From positions 62,001-126,000 of the forward strand of contig JBBAAR010000007.1 in assembly GCA_041658185.1 (NCBI GenBank): DNA of 64,000 nucleotides. The letters are read 5' to 3'. Positions 1 to 5,769 of the stretch are shown in pieces. How positions within the stretch are numbered: the stretch's first letter is position 1; each line of letters opens with the position of its first letter. The position numbers were made by a program, and so were the translations under genes. This DNA is from UBA8919 sp041658185 (GTDB lineage Bacteria > Elusimicrobiota > UBA8919). Below the pieces are notes generated by a model, which did no database searches, was not told where the DNA came from, and saw only the letters and a program-made list of their open reading frames with translations.

Positions 1-911
1 GCACGGCATGGGGAAGTATTACGGAAGTTGAGACGGAAAGCAGTAATTCCAACGAGTCATTTTTCTGCAGATTTCCAAAGCCGGTGCCATCTGATACAGT
101 CGCACCTGCGGCAGTGACATCTTTAAGCGGGCTGTCGGTTAGTGCATCAACAGGGACGCTCAAATTGACATGGTCGGCGCCGGGAGATGATGTTTGGATT
201 GGACGGCTTACAAACGGCTGCCAGTATGAAATCAGGTACTGCACATCTACCGCAAACCGTGTATGGACAACGATGGCCGCGGTTTCGTCGCCTACGGCAT
301 CGAATACGATACCGCCCGGACTGTTTTTATCAACTACTATCCAAAATTTGGTCGGCGATTTGACATATTACTGTTTGATTCGTTACTACGACGGAACAAA
401 CTGGGCAGCACTTTCAAACGAGGCAACCGCATATGCCCAGCCAATGATTTTAAGCGTGGATATTGTCACCGACCCTGCATCTTACAATTTTCTTGAAGTA
501 GCATTGGGTGCTTCAACCCAGACAATTACCGTTATTCAGGTTAAAAACGACGGAAATATAATTGAAAATTTCGCATTGAGGTGCGGAACAAATACAGCGG
601 GCTCGCCTTGGTTCAGTATTGAAACATCATCAGGTGCGGATAATTATCTTTTGCGGGCGGTATTTCATCCGAGCCAACCGGCATTTTCAGCATTTGCCGA
701 CCCGCCCGGAGATATTGTTTCCGATGACAGTTATCAGGTTTCGCAGACAGTTGCCGGCGGAGGAAGATATACCGTTAATGATTCCGAAACAGGCGTAAAT
801 GTCGGCGTGAACGCAACAAAAAATCTATGGCTACGGCTGGATATGCCGTTAACTTCTCAGACGGTAGCCACGCAGGAAATAATTTTATACATCCGCGCCG
901 AAAGCCCATAA
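1..911 (+). CDS. Surface/secreted FN3-domain protein, 5'-truncated by window edge
   Basis: The reading frame is open from base 3 to the stop at 909-911, so the gene begins upstream of the window; a GTG at 84 is only an internal codon. The first residues (WGSITEVETESSN, then NESFF) look like the last strands of one fibronectin type III domain. A second FN3 domain follows (TSLSGLSVS, LKLTWSAPGDD, then TYYCLIRYYDG). The last ~150 residues form a different beta-rich domain ending KNLWLRLDMP...QEIILYIRAESP, which resembles the end of the small secreted protein at 4471-4980 (KNLWGKIQMP...SFTLSLYAV). It is 3 bp upstream of the next gene, so probably co-transcribed. The role is inferred to be extracellular; no catalytic motif is visible. 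Confidence 0.75.
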   Translation, partial: TAWGSITEVETESSNSNESFFCRFPKPVPSDTVAPAAVTSLSGLSVSASTGTLKLTWSAPGDDVWIGRLTNGCQYEIRYCTSTANRVWTTMAAVSSPTASNTIPPGLFLSTTIQNLVGDLTYYCLIRYYDGTNWAALSNEATAYAQPMILSVDIVTDPASYNFLEVALGASTQTITVIQVKNDGNIIENFALRCGTNTAGSPWFSIETSSGADNYLLRAVFHPSQPAFSAFADPPGDIVSDDSYQVSQTVAGGGRYTVNDSETGVNVGVNATKNLWLRLDMPLTSQTVATQEIILYIRAESP

Positions 912-914
912 ATT

Positions 915-1388
915 ATGAGAAAAAGATTTTTTTGGATTTTGCTATTGTTACCGCTGAAACTTTATGCCGGAGGAATTTCCACCAACTATGCCGATATTTT
1001 TATTGAAAATTTATCCATAAATAAGGAATACAAACACAATCTGCCGTTGAAAGTGACAAACAGAAGCAATAAAAAAATTGAGGTTGCAATTAAAGTGCTG
1101 ATTCCTCAAAAAGACAACTTAAAAACCGAAGCCGTTCCGATTCAGGATACAAAATGGATTATTGTTACTCCTGAAAAATATATTCTGGATGCGGGTCAGA
1201 CGGGTTCGTCGGATGTCTTTATAAAAATCCCGAAAAACAGAAAATTGCGCGGCAAAACTTTTCAGTTCAATCTTGAAATTTGCGGGTTTCCAGTGGAAAA
1301 AAAGGGCGGGATAACCGTTGTGCCTTCGCTTTTATCAAAAGTAAGATTTTCAGTCGCAAAAAAGAAGGGATTTTTAGGTTTATGGTGA
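915..1388 (+). CDS. Secreted Ig-like domain protein (paralogue of 3278-4210)
   Basis: 157 residues. An N-terminal signal peptide (MRKRFFWILLLLPLKLYA) is followed by one beta-sandwich-like domain. Shared landmarks with the protein at 3278-4210 are TNYADIFIENL versus TNFADLVLENL, a VTNRS/INNGS motif, IPQK, a W..V.P...L.AGQTGSS / LGPREKGSS segment and VRFSVA / FRFSVG near the end. The pattern of a short conserved Ig-like unit with NGS and late-domain P...L motifs recalls pilus-chaperone-like or DUF916-like cell surface domains, but I cannot assign a named family. Its stop overlaps the start of the glycosyltransferase gene (ATGGTGA), implying translational coupling. Confidence 0.7.
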   Translation: MRKRFFWILLLLPLKLYAGGISTNYADIFIENLSINKEYKHNLPLKVTNRSNKKIEVAIKVLIPQKDNLKTEAVPIQDTKWIIVTPEKYILDAGQTGSSDVFIKIPKNRKLRGKTFQFNLEICGFPVEKKGGITVVPSLLSKVRFSVAKKKGFLGLW

Positions 1389-3223
1389 ATAAAAAACATA
1401 TATTAGCGATAATTATTTTCGGGTTTCTTGTATATTCAAACACGCTGAAAAATCCGTATCTGTGGGACGACGGGCTTTTTATTCAAAACGGAAATTTCAT
1501 AAAAAAGTTTGAAAACGCTAAGATGTTTTTTTCGCCGAAAAATTATTTCAGATATACTCAGGACTTTACATACAGACCTCTGCCGTTTCTGGTTCATATC
1601 GCTAATTACAAAATATGGGGAATAAATCCAATCGGGCACCGTCTGGCGAACATTTTCCTTCATATCGCAGTTGCCGTATTGTTATATCTTTTGGTTCTGG
1701 AACTTTTTAAGAACAACATTGTTGCCTTCTTAAGCGGGCTTTTTTTTGTCGTCCACCCTGCAAATACCGAAGTCGTCAACATGGTTTCCTTTCTGGAAAC
1801 ACAACTCTCAACGATATTTTTTTTACTGGCTTTTTTATATTATTTGAAATCAAAAAACTTTTTGTCGGCGACTTTCTTTTTCATATCCGTTTTTTGTAAA
1901 GAAACAGCGATTGTGCTTCCCGCCGTGATAATTTTGTATGATTTAATAATTAAGAAAAAAAATCAGTTAAAAGAATACCTGCCGTTTCTTGCAGTTGCAG
2001 GTTTTTATGTTATTGTAAGATTTTTTATATTCAGGCATCCGACGGAAACAATGATAAAATATCCGGGGGACAGTTTTATAACAAACATTTTTGTAATGTT
2101 GAAGGCAGTTCCAATATATTTAAGCGTGATTTTTTTGCCGTTTAATTTAAGTGCGGAACATAACATAAAAATTCCTGCAACATTTTTTGAAGCACCGGTA
2201 ATTTTCGGATTTTTGACGGTAATAATCTTTTTGTCAGTGTCGGTTTATACCTATAAAAAATCAAAAACGGTTTTTTTCTGGCTGATGTGGATTGCGGTAA
2301 CATTTCTTCCGACATCAAACATAATTCCGATGCAAAATATAGTTGCCGAAAGATATTTATACCTGCCGTTCATCGGCATTTGTGTAATTTTGGCATTTAT
2401 GCTTGGAAAATTGTGTAATAGCCGATACTTAAGTATCGGCTACGTTGTGGCATTTTGTATTTTCATATTTTTTTCTGTTTTGACAATTATCCGCAACTTA
2501 GATTGGAAAGATGACTTTACTTTTTATTCAAAAACGCTGAAACAAAACCCGGAAAGTCCCGGCGCAAATATCAATATGGCGATGATGTATGTCAAAAAAA
2601 AGGATTTTCCGAAAGCACTTGAATATGCAAACTATTCTCTCAAACTTGACCCGAATTATATTGAAGGGCAAAGTGCGGTTGCATCCGTTTATCAGGATTT
2701 CGGATATTTTGGCAACGCACTTGAAATATATGAAAAAATGATTGCCGGAAAAAAATATACGCTTCACAAAGCACCGTTTTTTAATCTCGGGGTAATTTAT
2801 AAAATCAAAAAACAGTATCCTGAAGCGATTGAAAACTTCAATAAAGCGATTGCTCTTTATCCGCTATCGTCCGTTTCATATTCCCATTTAGCCGAAATTT
2901 ATGACGAGCAAAATGATATTGAAAAAGCAGAAAAGTATTATGAGAAATCTGTAGATATAAACCCCGATGATTATATTCCGTTAAATGCGCTCGGAATAAT
3001 TTACGGCGGGAAAGACGATTACAATAAATCATTTAAATATCTTAAAAAGGCATTAAAACTAAAACCTGACTCTGTAGAAATTCACTTCAACATCGGCTAT
3101 ATTTATTTTTTGACTTATGAATACGGGAAGGCATTAAGAGAAATGGAGACAACGCTTAAACTTGACCCAAAATATGAAAGAGCAAAATATATAATTTCAA
3201 AAATTGCAGGACAAACAGAATAA
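1382..3223 (+). CDS. TMTC-like membrane glycosyltransferase (GT-C fold) with C-terminal TPR repeats
   Basis: 613 residues from ATG 1382, chosen because it overlaps the previous stop and starts directly with a first membrane helix; the same frame is open further upstream (to 1280) but there lies inside the previous gene. About ten hydrophobic helices fill residues 5-380. The first loop carries NPYLWDDG (W28 D29 D30), matching the acidic loop-1 motif of GT-C/PMT-type lipid-linked sugar transferases, and HRLANIFLH and HPANTEVVN follow as in the bacterial TMTC-like group. Residues ~385-613 are at least five TPR units (NPESPGANINMAMMY, LKLDPNY, AIALYPLSS, ALKLKPDS, LKLDPKY). It may O-glycosylate exported surface proteins encoded around it; that role is inference. 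A palindromic repeat lies in frame at 2419-2442. Confidence 0.72.
   Translation: MVNKKHILAIIIFGFLVYSNTLKNPYLWDDGLFIQNGNFIKKFENAKMFFSPKNYFRYTQDFTYRPLPFLVHIANYKIWGINPIGHRLANIFLHIAVAVLLYLLVLELFKNNIVAFLSGLFFVVHPANTEVVNMVSFLETQLSTIFFLLAFLYYLKSKNFLSATFFFISVFCKETAIVLPAVIILYDLIIKKKNQLKEYLPFLAVAGFYVIVRFFIFRHPTETMIKYPGDSFITNIFVMLKAVPIYLSVIFLPFNLSAEHNIKIPATFFEAPVIFGFLTVIIFLSVSVYTYKKSKTVFFWLMWIAVTFLPTSNIIPMQNIVAERYLYLPFIGICVILAFMLGKLCNSRYLSIGYVVAFCIFIFFSVLTIIRNLDWKDDFTFYSKTLKQNPESPGANINMAMMYVKKKDFPKALEYANYSLKLDPNYIEGQSAVASVYQDFGYFGNALEIYEKMIAGKKYTLHKAPFFNLGVIYKIKKQYPEAIENFNKAIALYPLSSVSYSHLAEIYDEQNDIEKAEKYYEKSVDINPDDYIPLNALGIIYGGKDDYNKSFKYLKKALKLKPDSVEIHFNIGYIYFLTYEYGKALREMETTLKLDPKYERAKYIISKIAGQTE
2419..2442 (+). 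repeat. 24-bp perfect palindrome inside coding sequence (GTAG/CTAC family)
   Basis: A perfect 24-bp palindrome built on GCCGATACTTAAGTATCGGC with flanking TA, followed by C (giving CTAC). It encodes SRYLSIGY in a loop between two membrane helices of the glycosyltransferase. It has the same plan as the palindromes at 5701-5755, 27576-27599, 56618-56641 and 58833-58857. Confidence 0.75.
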
Positions 3224-3248
3224 ACCCGTTTCAAACTTCGGGTTTTTC
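3223..3248 (+). terminator. Rho-independent terminator
   Basis: Stem AACCCG (3223-3228) and CGGGTT (3239-3244) with a 10-nt loop, followed by TTTC. It begins at the stop codon of the glycosyltransferase gene. The U-run is short, so read-through into 3278 is possible. Confidence 0.5.
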
Positions 3249-3277
3249 TAAAGGAACAAGCAAAACAGGGGGCAAAA

Positions 3278-4210
3278 ATGATTCATTTCGTCAGAAAAAC
3301 CGGGATAGCATTCAGAGTATTAGTTATCGCTTGTCACTTATCGTTTGTCACTTCCGCTTATGCAGCCATAATGACAAACTTTGCCGATCTTGTACTGGAA
3401 AATTTACAGATCGGCGAGAGTTACAACTTAAAAACCTTGAAAAATTGCCCGATGACCATAATAAATAACGGCAGTGAAACGATTGACGTGAATATAGTAG
3501 TTGAGATACCGCAAAAAGGCAGTTTAATGCCCGGTTATGAAGCAATTCTTGATGAAAGTTGGGTACAGGTGGTGCCGTCAAGATACCGTCTCGGACCCCG
3601 CGAGAAAGGTTCATCGGCTGTCATCATTATAATACCCAACGATGAAAAACTTGTAGGCAGGCATTTTCAGACGAATATACTCACTTCATCTTTACCTATA
3701 GGATTACCATCAGCACAATTAACAATAGCTACCGGGACTCAAACCCGGTTTAGATTTTCCGTCGGCAGCATGGCTCCGGAGACGTTTCTGGCGGAAAAGA
3801 AAAGAAAAAAAATGATGACTTTGAACTTTGAACTAGATCCGGTAAATATCACCGTAAAAAACGCCGTCAAACTCGGCAAAAAAATTAATCTTAGAACTGA
3901 ACAGGGGATCCGTCTCACCCTCATAAACAGATCGACTGAACCTGTCCCGCTGTCTATGCAGGCAGTTGTTGATAAAAGCGCATTAAGTACTGATAAGGAA
4001 TATGAAATTGGCAACCCGAAATTTTTAACGATAAAGCCGAAAAAACTGAAATTAGACGGCGAGTCAATGGAAAAACTGGATTTGTATCTTAAAATACCAG
4101 ATGAAGAACAATATAAAAATAAAAAATTTGTGTTTCTGATACAGGCGCAAGTTCTCGCTGATGTGCCTGTTGAGGTATTTTCAAAATTATATATCACAAC
4201 CGGAGAATAA
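3278..4210 (+). CDS. Secreted protein with two Ig-like domains (paralogue of 915-1388)
   Basis: 310 residues with a signal peptide ending near SAYA (residue ~28). Domain 1 (residues ~30-165) matches the protein at 915-1388 along its length. Domain 2 (~185-305) appears to be a second, diverged copy of the same fold: LTLINRSTEPVPL corresponds to MTIINNGSETIDV, and FLTIKPKKLKLDGESMEKL to VQVVPSRYRLGPREKGS. A good ribosome site (AGGGGGC) lies 7 bases before ATG 3278. The h-region of the signal peptide is encoded by a 14-nt word repeated twice (3324-3351). The specific function is unknown; a surface or periplasmic structural role fits the neighbours. Confidence 0.7.
   Translation: MIHFVRKTGIAFRVLVIACHLSFVTSAYAAIMTNFADLVLENLQIGESYNLKTLKNCPMTIINNGSETIDVNIVVEIPQKGSLMPGYEAILDESWVQVVPSRYRLGPREKGSSAVIIIIPNDEKLVGRHFQTNILTSSLPIGLPSAQLTIATGTQTRFRFSVGSMAPETFLAEKKRKKMMTLNFELDPVNITVKNAVKLGKKINLRTEQGIRLTLINRSTEPVPLSMQAVVDKSALSTDKEYEIGNPKFLTIKPKKLKLDGESMEKLDLYLKIPDEEQYKNKKFVFLIQAQVLADVPVEVFSKLYITTGE
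3324..3351 (+). repeat. 14-nt tandem repeat (heptamer words) in a signal-peptide region
   Basis: TTATCGCTTGTCAC is followed by TTATCGTTTGTCAC (one mismatch), then TTCCGCT. The word length is a multiple of seven, like the heptamer arrays in other signal peptides of this window. It encodes most of the hydrophobic segment VIACHLSFVTS. No complementary 5' arm is seen. Confidence 0.65.
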
Positions 4211-4239
4211 TTAAAACTTGAACCAAACTGTATGGATGG

Positions 4240-4257
4240 GGTTGATTTACATCAACC
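4240..4257 (+). other. 7-bp hairpin in the intergenic region upstream of a promoter
   Basis: GGTTGAT (4240-4246) pairs with ATCAACC (4251-4257) across a 4-nt loop. It is about 30 bases after the stop of the preceding gene and ends about 41 bases before the -35 box at 4299. There is no immediate T-run, so it is at best a weak terminator for the preceding gene, or an operator-like site. Confidence 0.3.
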
Positions 4258-4298
4258 GCTAACTCAAAATAAAAAAATTTTCAAAATGAAAAAAGTAC

Positions 4299-4327
4299 TT
4301 GACAAAATGCACATTTTATGTTATACT
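4299..4327 (+). promoter_or_regulatory. Consensus sigma-70-type promoter
   Basis: TTGACA (4299-4304), 17-bp spacer, TATACT (4322-4327). The expected start is near 4334, giving a leader of ~60 bases to the first start codon or ~137 to the second. This is one of the best promoters in the window and suggests high expression of the small secreted protein. Confidence 0.85.
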
Positions 4328-4376
4328 AATAGTGGAAGTAGGAAGTTCACTTTAACTTCAACAAATTTAATAAAAG

Positions 4377-4464
4377 AGGAGGTGGAAAATCTATGAGTAA
4401 GATTTTGGATTTTGTTTCAAATTTCGCCTGTAGTGACGAAGAAATGTCACAAAAAAAGGAGGTG
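4377..4464 (+). promoter_or_regulatory. Two consensus ribosome-binding sites for two in-frame starts
   Basis: AGGAGGTGG (4377-4385) serves ATG 4393 with 7-base spacing, and AGGAGGTG (4457-4464) serves ATG 4471 with 6-base spacing. The frames are the same, so two protein forms, or a leader that is translated and then re-initiated, are possible. Confidence 0.6.
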
Positions 4465-4470
4465 AGAAAA

Positions 4471-4980
4471 ATGAAAAAGCTACTTTGTTTATTGTTGGTA
4501 ATAACGGCATCGGTTAGCATCGCAAATGCTGCAATAAGCACGGACACCTGCGTTATGACGGTCACGCCGGTTGTCGGCTATTCGATTAAAATTGATACGG
4601 AAAATGTAACCCGTGACTTCGGCGTTGTTAACCTGGGACAGACCTCAAGCGATCTTTTTATAGCGACCGTGACAAACAACGGTAACGTTACGGAAGGTAT
4701 CGCACACAAGGGGTCGTCATCAACTAACTGGACGTTGGCAGCAGGTCCGGGAGCCGATATTTTTGGGTTAAACATCTGTCTTGTAAACCAGCCCGGCGGT
4801 GCATCATATGCTGGTACCGCGGTTTCAACTGTTACCACAGTTAAGACCAACTCGGAGGTTAACACTATCGCGGTCAATGTCAAGAAAAACTTATGGGGAA
4901 AGATACAAATGCCGGCGTCATCTGGAGTTACGACTCAGCAATCTTTCACTCTTAGTTTGTACGCAGTTCCTACATTCTAA
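4471..4980 (+). CDS. Small secreted beta-rich surface protein
   Basis: 169 residues from ATG 4471, giving a textbook signal peptide (MKKLLCLLLVITASVSIANA). The ribosome site AGGAGGTG (4457-4464) is 6 bases before this ATG. A second in-frame ATG at 4393 also has a strong ribosome site (AGGAGGTGG, 4377-4385) and would add 26 residues containing FACSDEE. The mature part is beta-rich (FGVVNLGQTSSDLF, VTNNGNVTEG) with a C-terminal KNLWGKIQMP motif shared with the protein at 1-911. The strong promoter and small size suggest an abundant surface or pilin-like subunit; that is inference. No known family is recognised. Confidence 0.75.
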   Translation: MKKLLCLLLVITASVSIANAAISTDTCVMTVTPVVGYSIKIDTENVTRDFGVVNLGQTSSDLFIATVTNNGNVTEGIAHKGSSSTNWTLAAGPGADIFGLNICLVNQPGGASYAGTAVSTVTTVKTNSEVNTIAVNVKKNLWGKIQMPASSGVTTQQSFTLSLYAVPTF

Positions 4981-4994
4981 GAAAAAACTTGTTG

Positions 4995-5100
4995 TTCTTT
5001 GACATCTGGATCAAAGAAAACCCCGTTTGGAATTCCCACCGGATTATATTCCTACGGGGTGAACCGGTGGATTTGATCTTGACATCCGTGTGGTGTCAAG
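4995..5100 (+). other. Structured 3' region: hairpin, H-type pseudoknot, hairpin
   Basis: Hairpin 1 pairs TTCTTTGA (4995-5002) with TCAAAGAA (5011-5018). CCCCGT (5021-5026) can pair with ACGGGG (5054-5059), while CCACCGG (5036-5042) can pair with CCGGTGG (5064-5070). These interleave as a-b-a'-b', a pseudoknot. Hairpin 3 pairs CTTGACA (5078-5084) with TGTCAAG (5094-5100). It starts 14 bases after the secreted-protein stop. It may stabilise or end the transcript, or be a separate RNA; I recognise no known RNA family. Confidence 0.5.
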
Positions 5101-5185
5101 GTTGAAGTTCATCAGACACGCAGTTTCATTTGTTTTGCCTAGTCCCGACTGAAATCGGGATATGGTTAAGCAAATAAAAAGAAAA

Positions 5186-5249
5186 TATTCTTCCCCCGAA
5201 GAGTAGTTGCCGATTTATCGGCGACTTGGAGGACTTCCGTGCCTGCCCG
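5186..5249 (-). repeat. GC-rich structured repeat, copy A (inverted)
   Basis: Read on the minus strand it starts CGGGCAGGCACGGAAGTCCT and ends with the conserved inner hairpin TCTTCGGGGGAAGA. The variable part holds a small hairpin (GCCGATAAATCGGC). The closing right arm is not obvious, so this may be a truncated copy. Confidence 0.65.
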
Positions 5250-5311
5250 TATTATTTATAGTTGGGCTGAACTTGTCTCTTTAATCATTTATAATATTGA
5301 TGAAATTTTTA

Positions 5312-5338
5312 CCTCTGTCTTAAAAACAGGGGTTTTTT
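5312..5338 (+). terminator. Rho-independent terminator
   Basis: CCTCTGT (5312-5318) pairs with ACAGGGG (5326-5332, one wobble), loop of 7, followed by TTTTTTG. It stands in the spacer and probably ends transcripts coming from the small secreted-protein gene. Confidence 0.65.
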
Positions 5339-5352
5339 GTTTATATACGATT

Positions 5353-5417
5353 CGGGCGGGTATGGATGTCCTTCAATCATTCTTCGGGGGAAGAACTTTG
5401 TCGGCTCATATCCGCCC
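5353..5417 (+). repeat. GC-rich structured repeat, copy B
   Basis: Outer stem CGGGCGGGTATGGA with TCATATCCGCCC; inner hairpin TTCTTCGGGGGAAGAA; conserved TGTCCTTC and TTTGTCGGCTC segments on either side of the inner hairpin. 65 bp. Confidence 0.7.
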
Positions 5418-5437
5418 TTTTATAAAATCCGAAAGTC

Positions 5438-5502
5438 GGAAGTGGGAAGTGGGAAGTAGGAAGTGGTTTAGTGACTTTACTACTCCCTACTCCCTACTTA
5501 CT
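5438..5502 (+). repeat. Heptamer inverted array (GGAAGTG x4 / ACTCCCT x2-3), non-coding
   Basis: Left arm: GGAAGTG, GGAAGTG, GGAAGTA, GGAAGTG (5438-5465). Right arm: ACTCCCT, ACTCCCT, ACTTACT (5482-5502). The arms are largely complementary. The left-arm word is the same as in the lptE-like gene at 45051-45078. Confidence 0.8.
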
Positions 5503-5523
5503 GTCTTTATAGGTGGGAACGAA

Positions 5524-5578
5524 CGGGCGGGCGCGGAAGTCCTTTCTTCGGGGGAAGAAAACTCTCTGCTGTCCGCCC
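5524..5578 (+). repeat. GC-rich structured repeat, copy C
   Basis: CGGGCGGGCGCGGAAGTCCT, inner hairpin TTCTTCGGGGGAAGAA, and the closing arm TGTCCGCCC. The shortest copy, 55 bp. Confidence 0.7.
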
Positions 5579-5593
5579 ATTTGTTTCCATTTT

Positions 5594-5696
5594 GCGGGCG
5601 GGCACGGTTGTCCTTCAAAAATCCTGAGGTCGTCAAAACGACCTCAGGACAAGTTTCTTCGGGGGAAGATATTTGTCGGCTCCGTGCCTTGCCCGG
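5594..5696 (+). repeat. GC-rich structured repeat, copy D with an extra hairpin
   Basis: Starts GCGGGCGGGCACGGTTGTCC and ends TCCGTGCCTTGCCCGG. The variable region carries an extra 12-bp hairpin (5632-5659, arms TCCTGAGGTCGT and ACGACCTCAGGA) before the conserved TTCTTCGGGGGAAGA hairpin and TTTGTCGGCTC segment. Confidence 0.7.
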
Positions 5697-5700
5697 CAGT

Positions 5701-5755
5701 TGTAGGCACGGTTTCAACCGTGCTAAATAATCGCACGAATAAATTCGTGCCTACA
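5701..5755 (+). repeat. Paired palindromes flanked by TGTAG ... CTACA
   Basis: TGTAG (5701-5705), palindrome GCACGGTTTCAACCGTGC (5706-5723), 9-nt spacer, palindrome GCACGAATAAATTCGTGC (5733-5750), CTACA (5751-5755). This shows two palindromic cores sharing one pair of flanks. Confidence 0.75.
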
Positions 5756-5769
5756 AAAAGATAAAAAAT

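Larger units (their letters stand above)
4981..5769. other. 789-bp gene-free repeat-rich spacer
   Basis: No credible gene. A 163-codon open frame at 5239-5730 runs through hairpin repeats and reads as repeat translation. The spacer holds a pseudoknot-capable RNA, a CCCGACTGAAATCGGG palindrome (5145-5160), a terminator (5312-5338), GC-rich hairpin repeats (5186-5696), a heptamer inverted array (5438-5502) and a GTAG/CTAC palindrome pair (5701-5755). Confidence 0.7.

Noticed and set aside
3739..4197. 152-codon minus-strand frame opposite the Ig-like gene
   Set aside because: Serine/phenylalanine-rich shadow of a convincing + strand gene; no signal or domain.
5186..5696. CRISPR-like or known riboswitch identity for the GC-rich repeats
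   Set aside because: Spacing and orientation are irregular and the copies are not direct repeats with unique spacers; the sequence does not match the c-di-GMP, THF or other riboswitch consensus I could recall.
5239..5730. 163-codon open frame in the repeat-rich spacer
   Set aside because: It runs through the GC-rich hairpins and a heptamer array; its peptide is the translation of repeats (AGMDVLQSFFGGR, AGAEVLSSGEEN) with no domain and no ribosome site.
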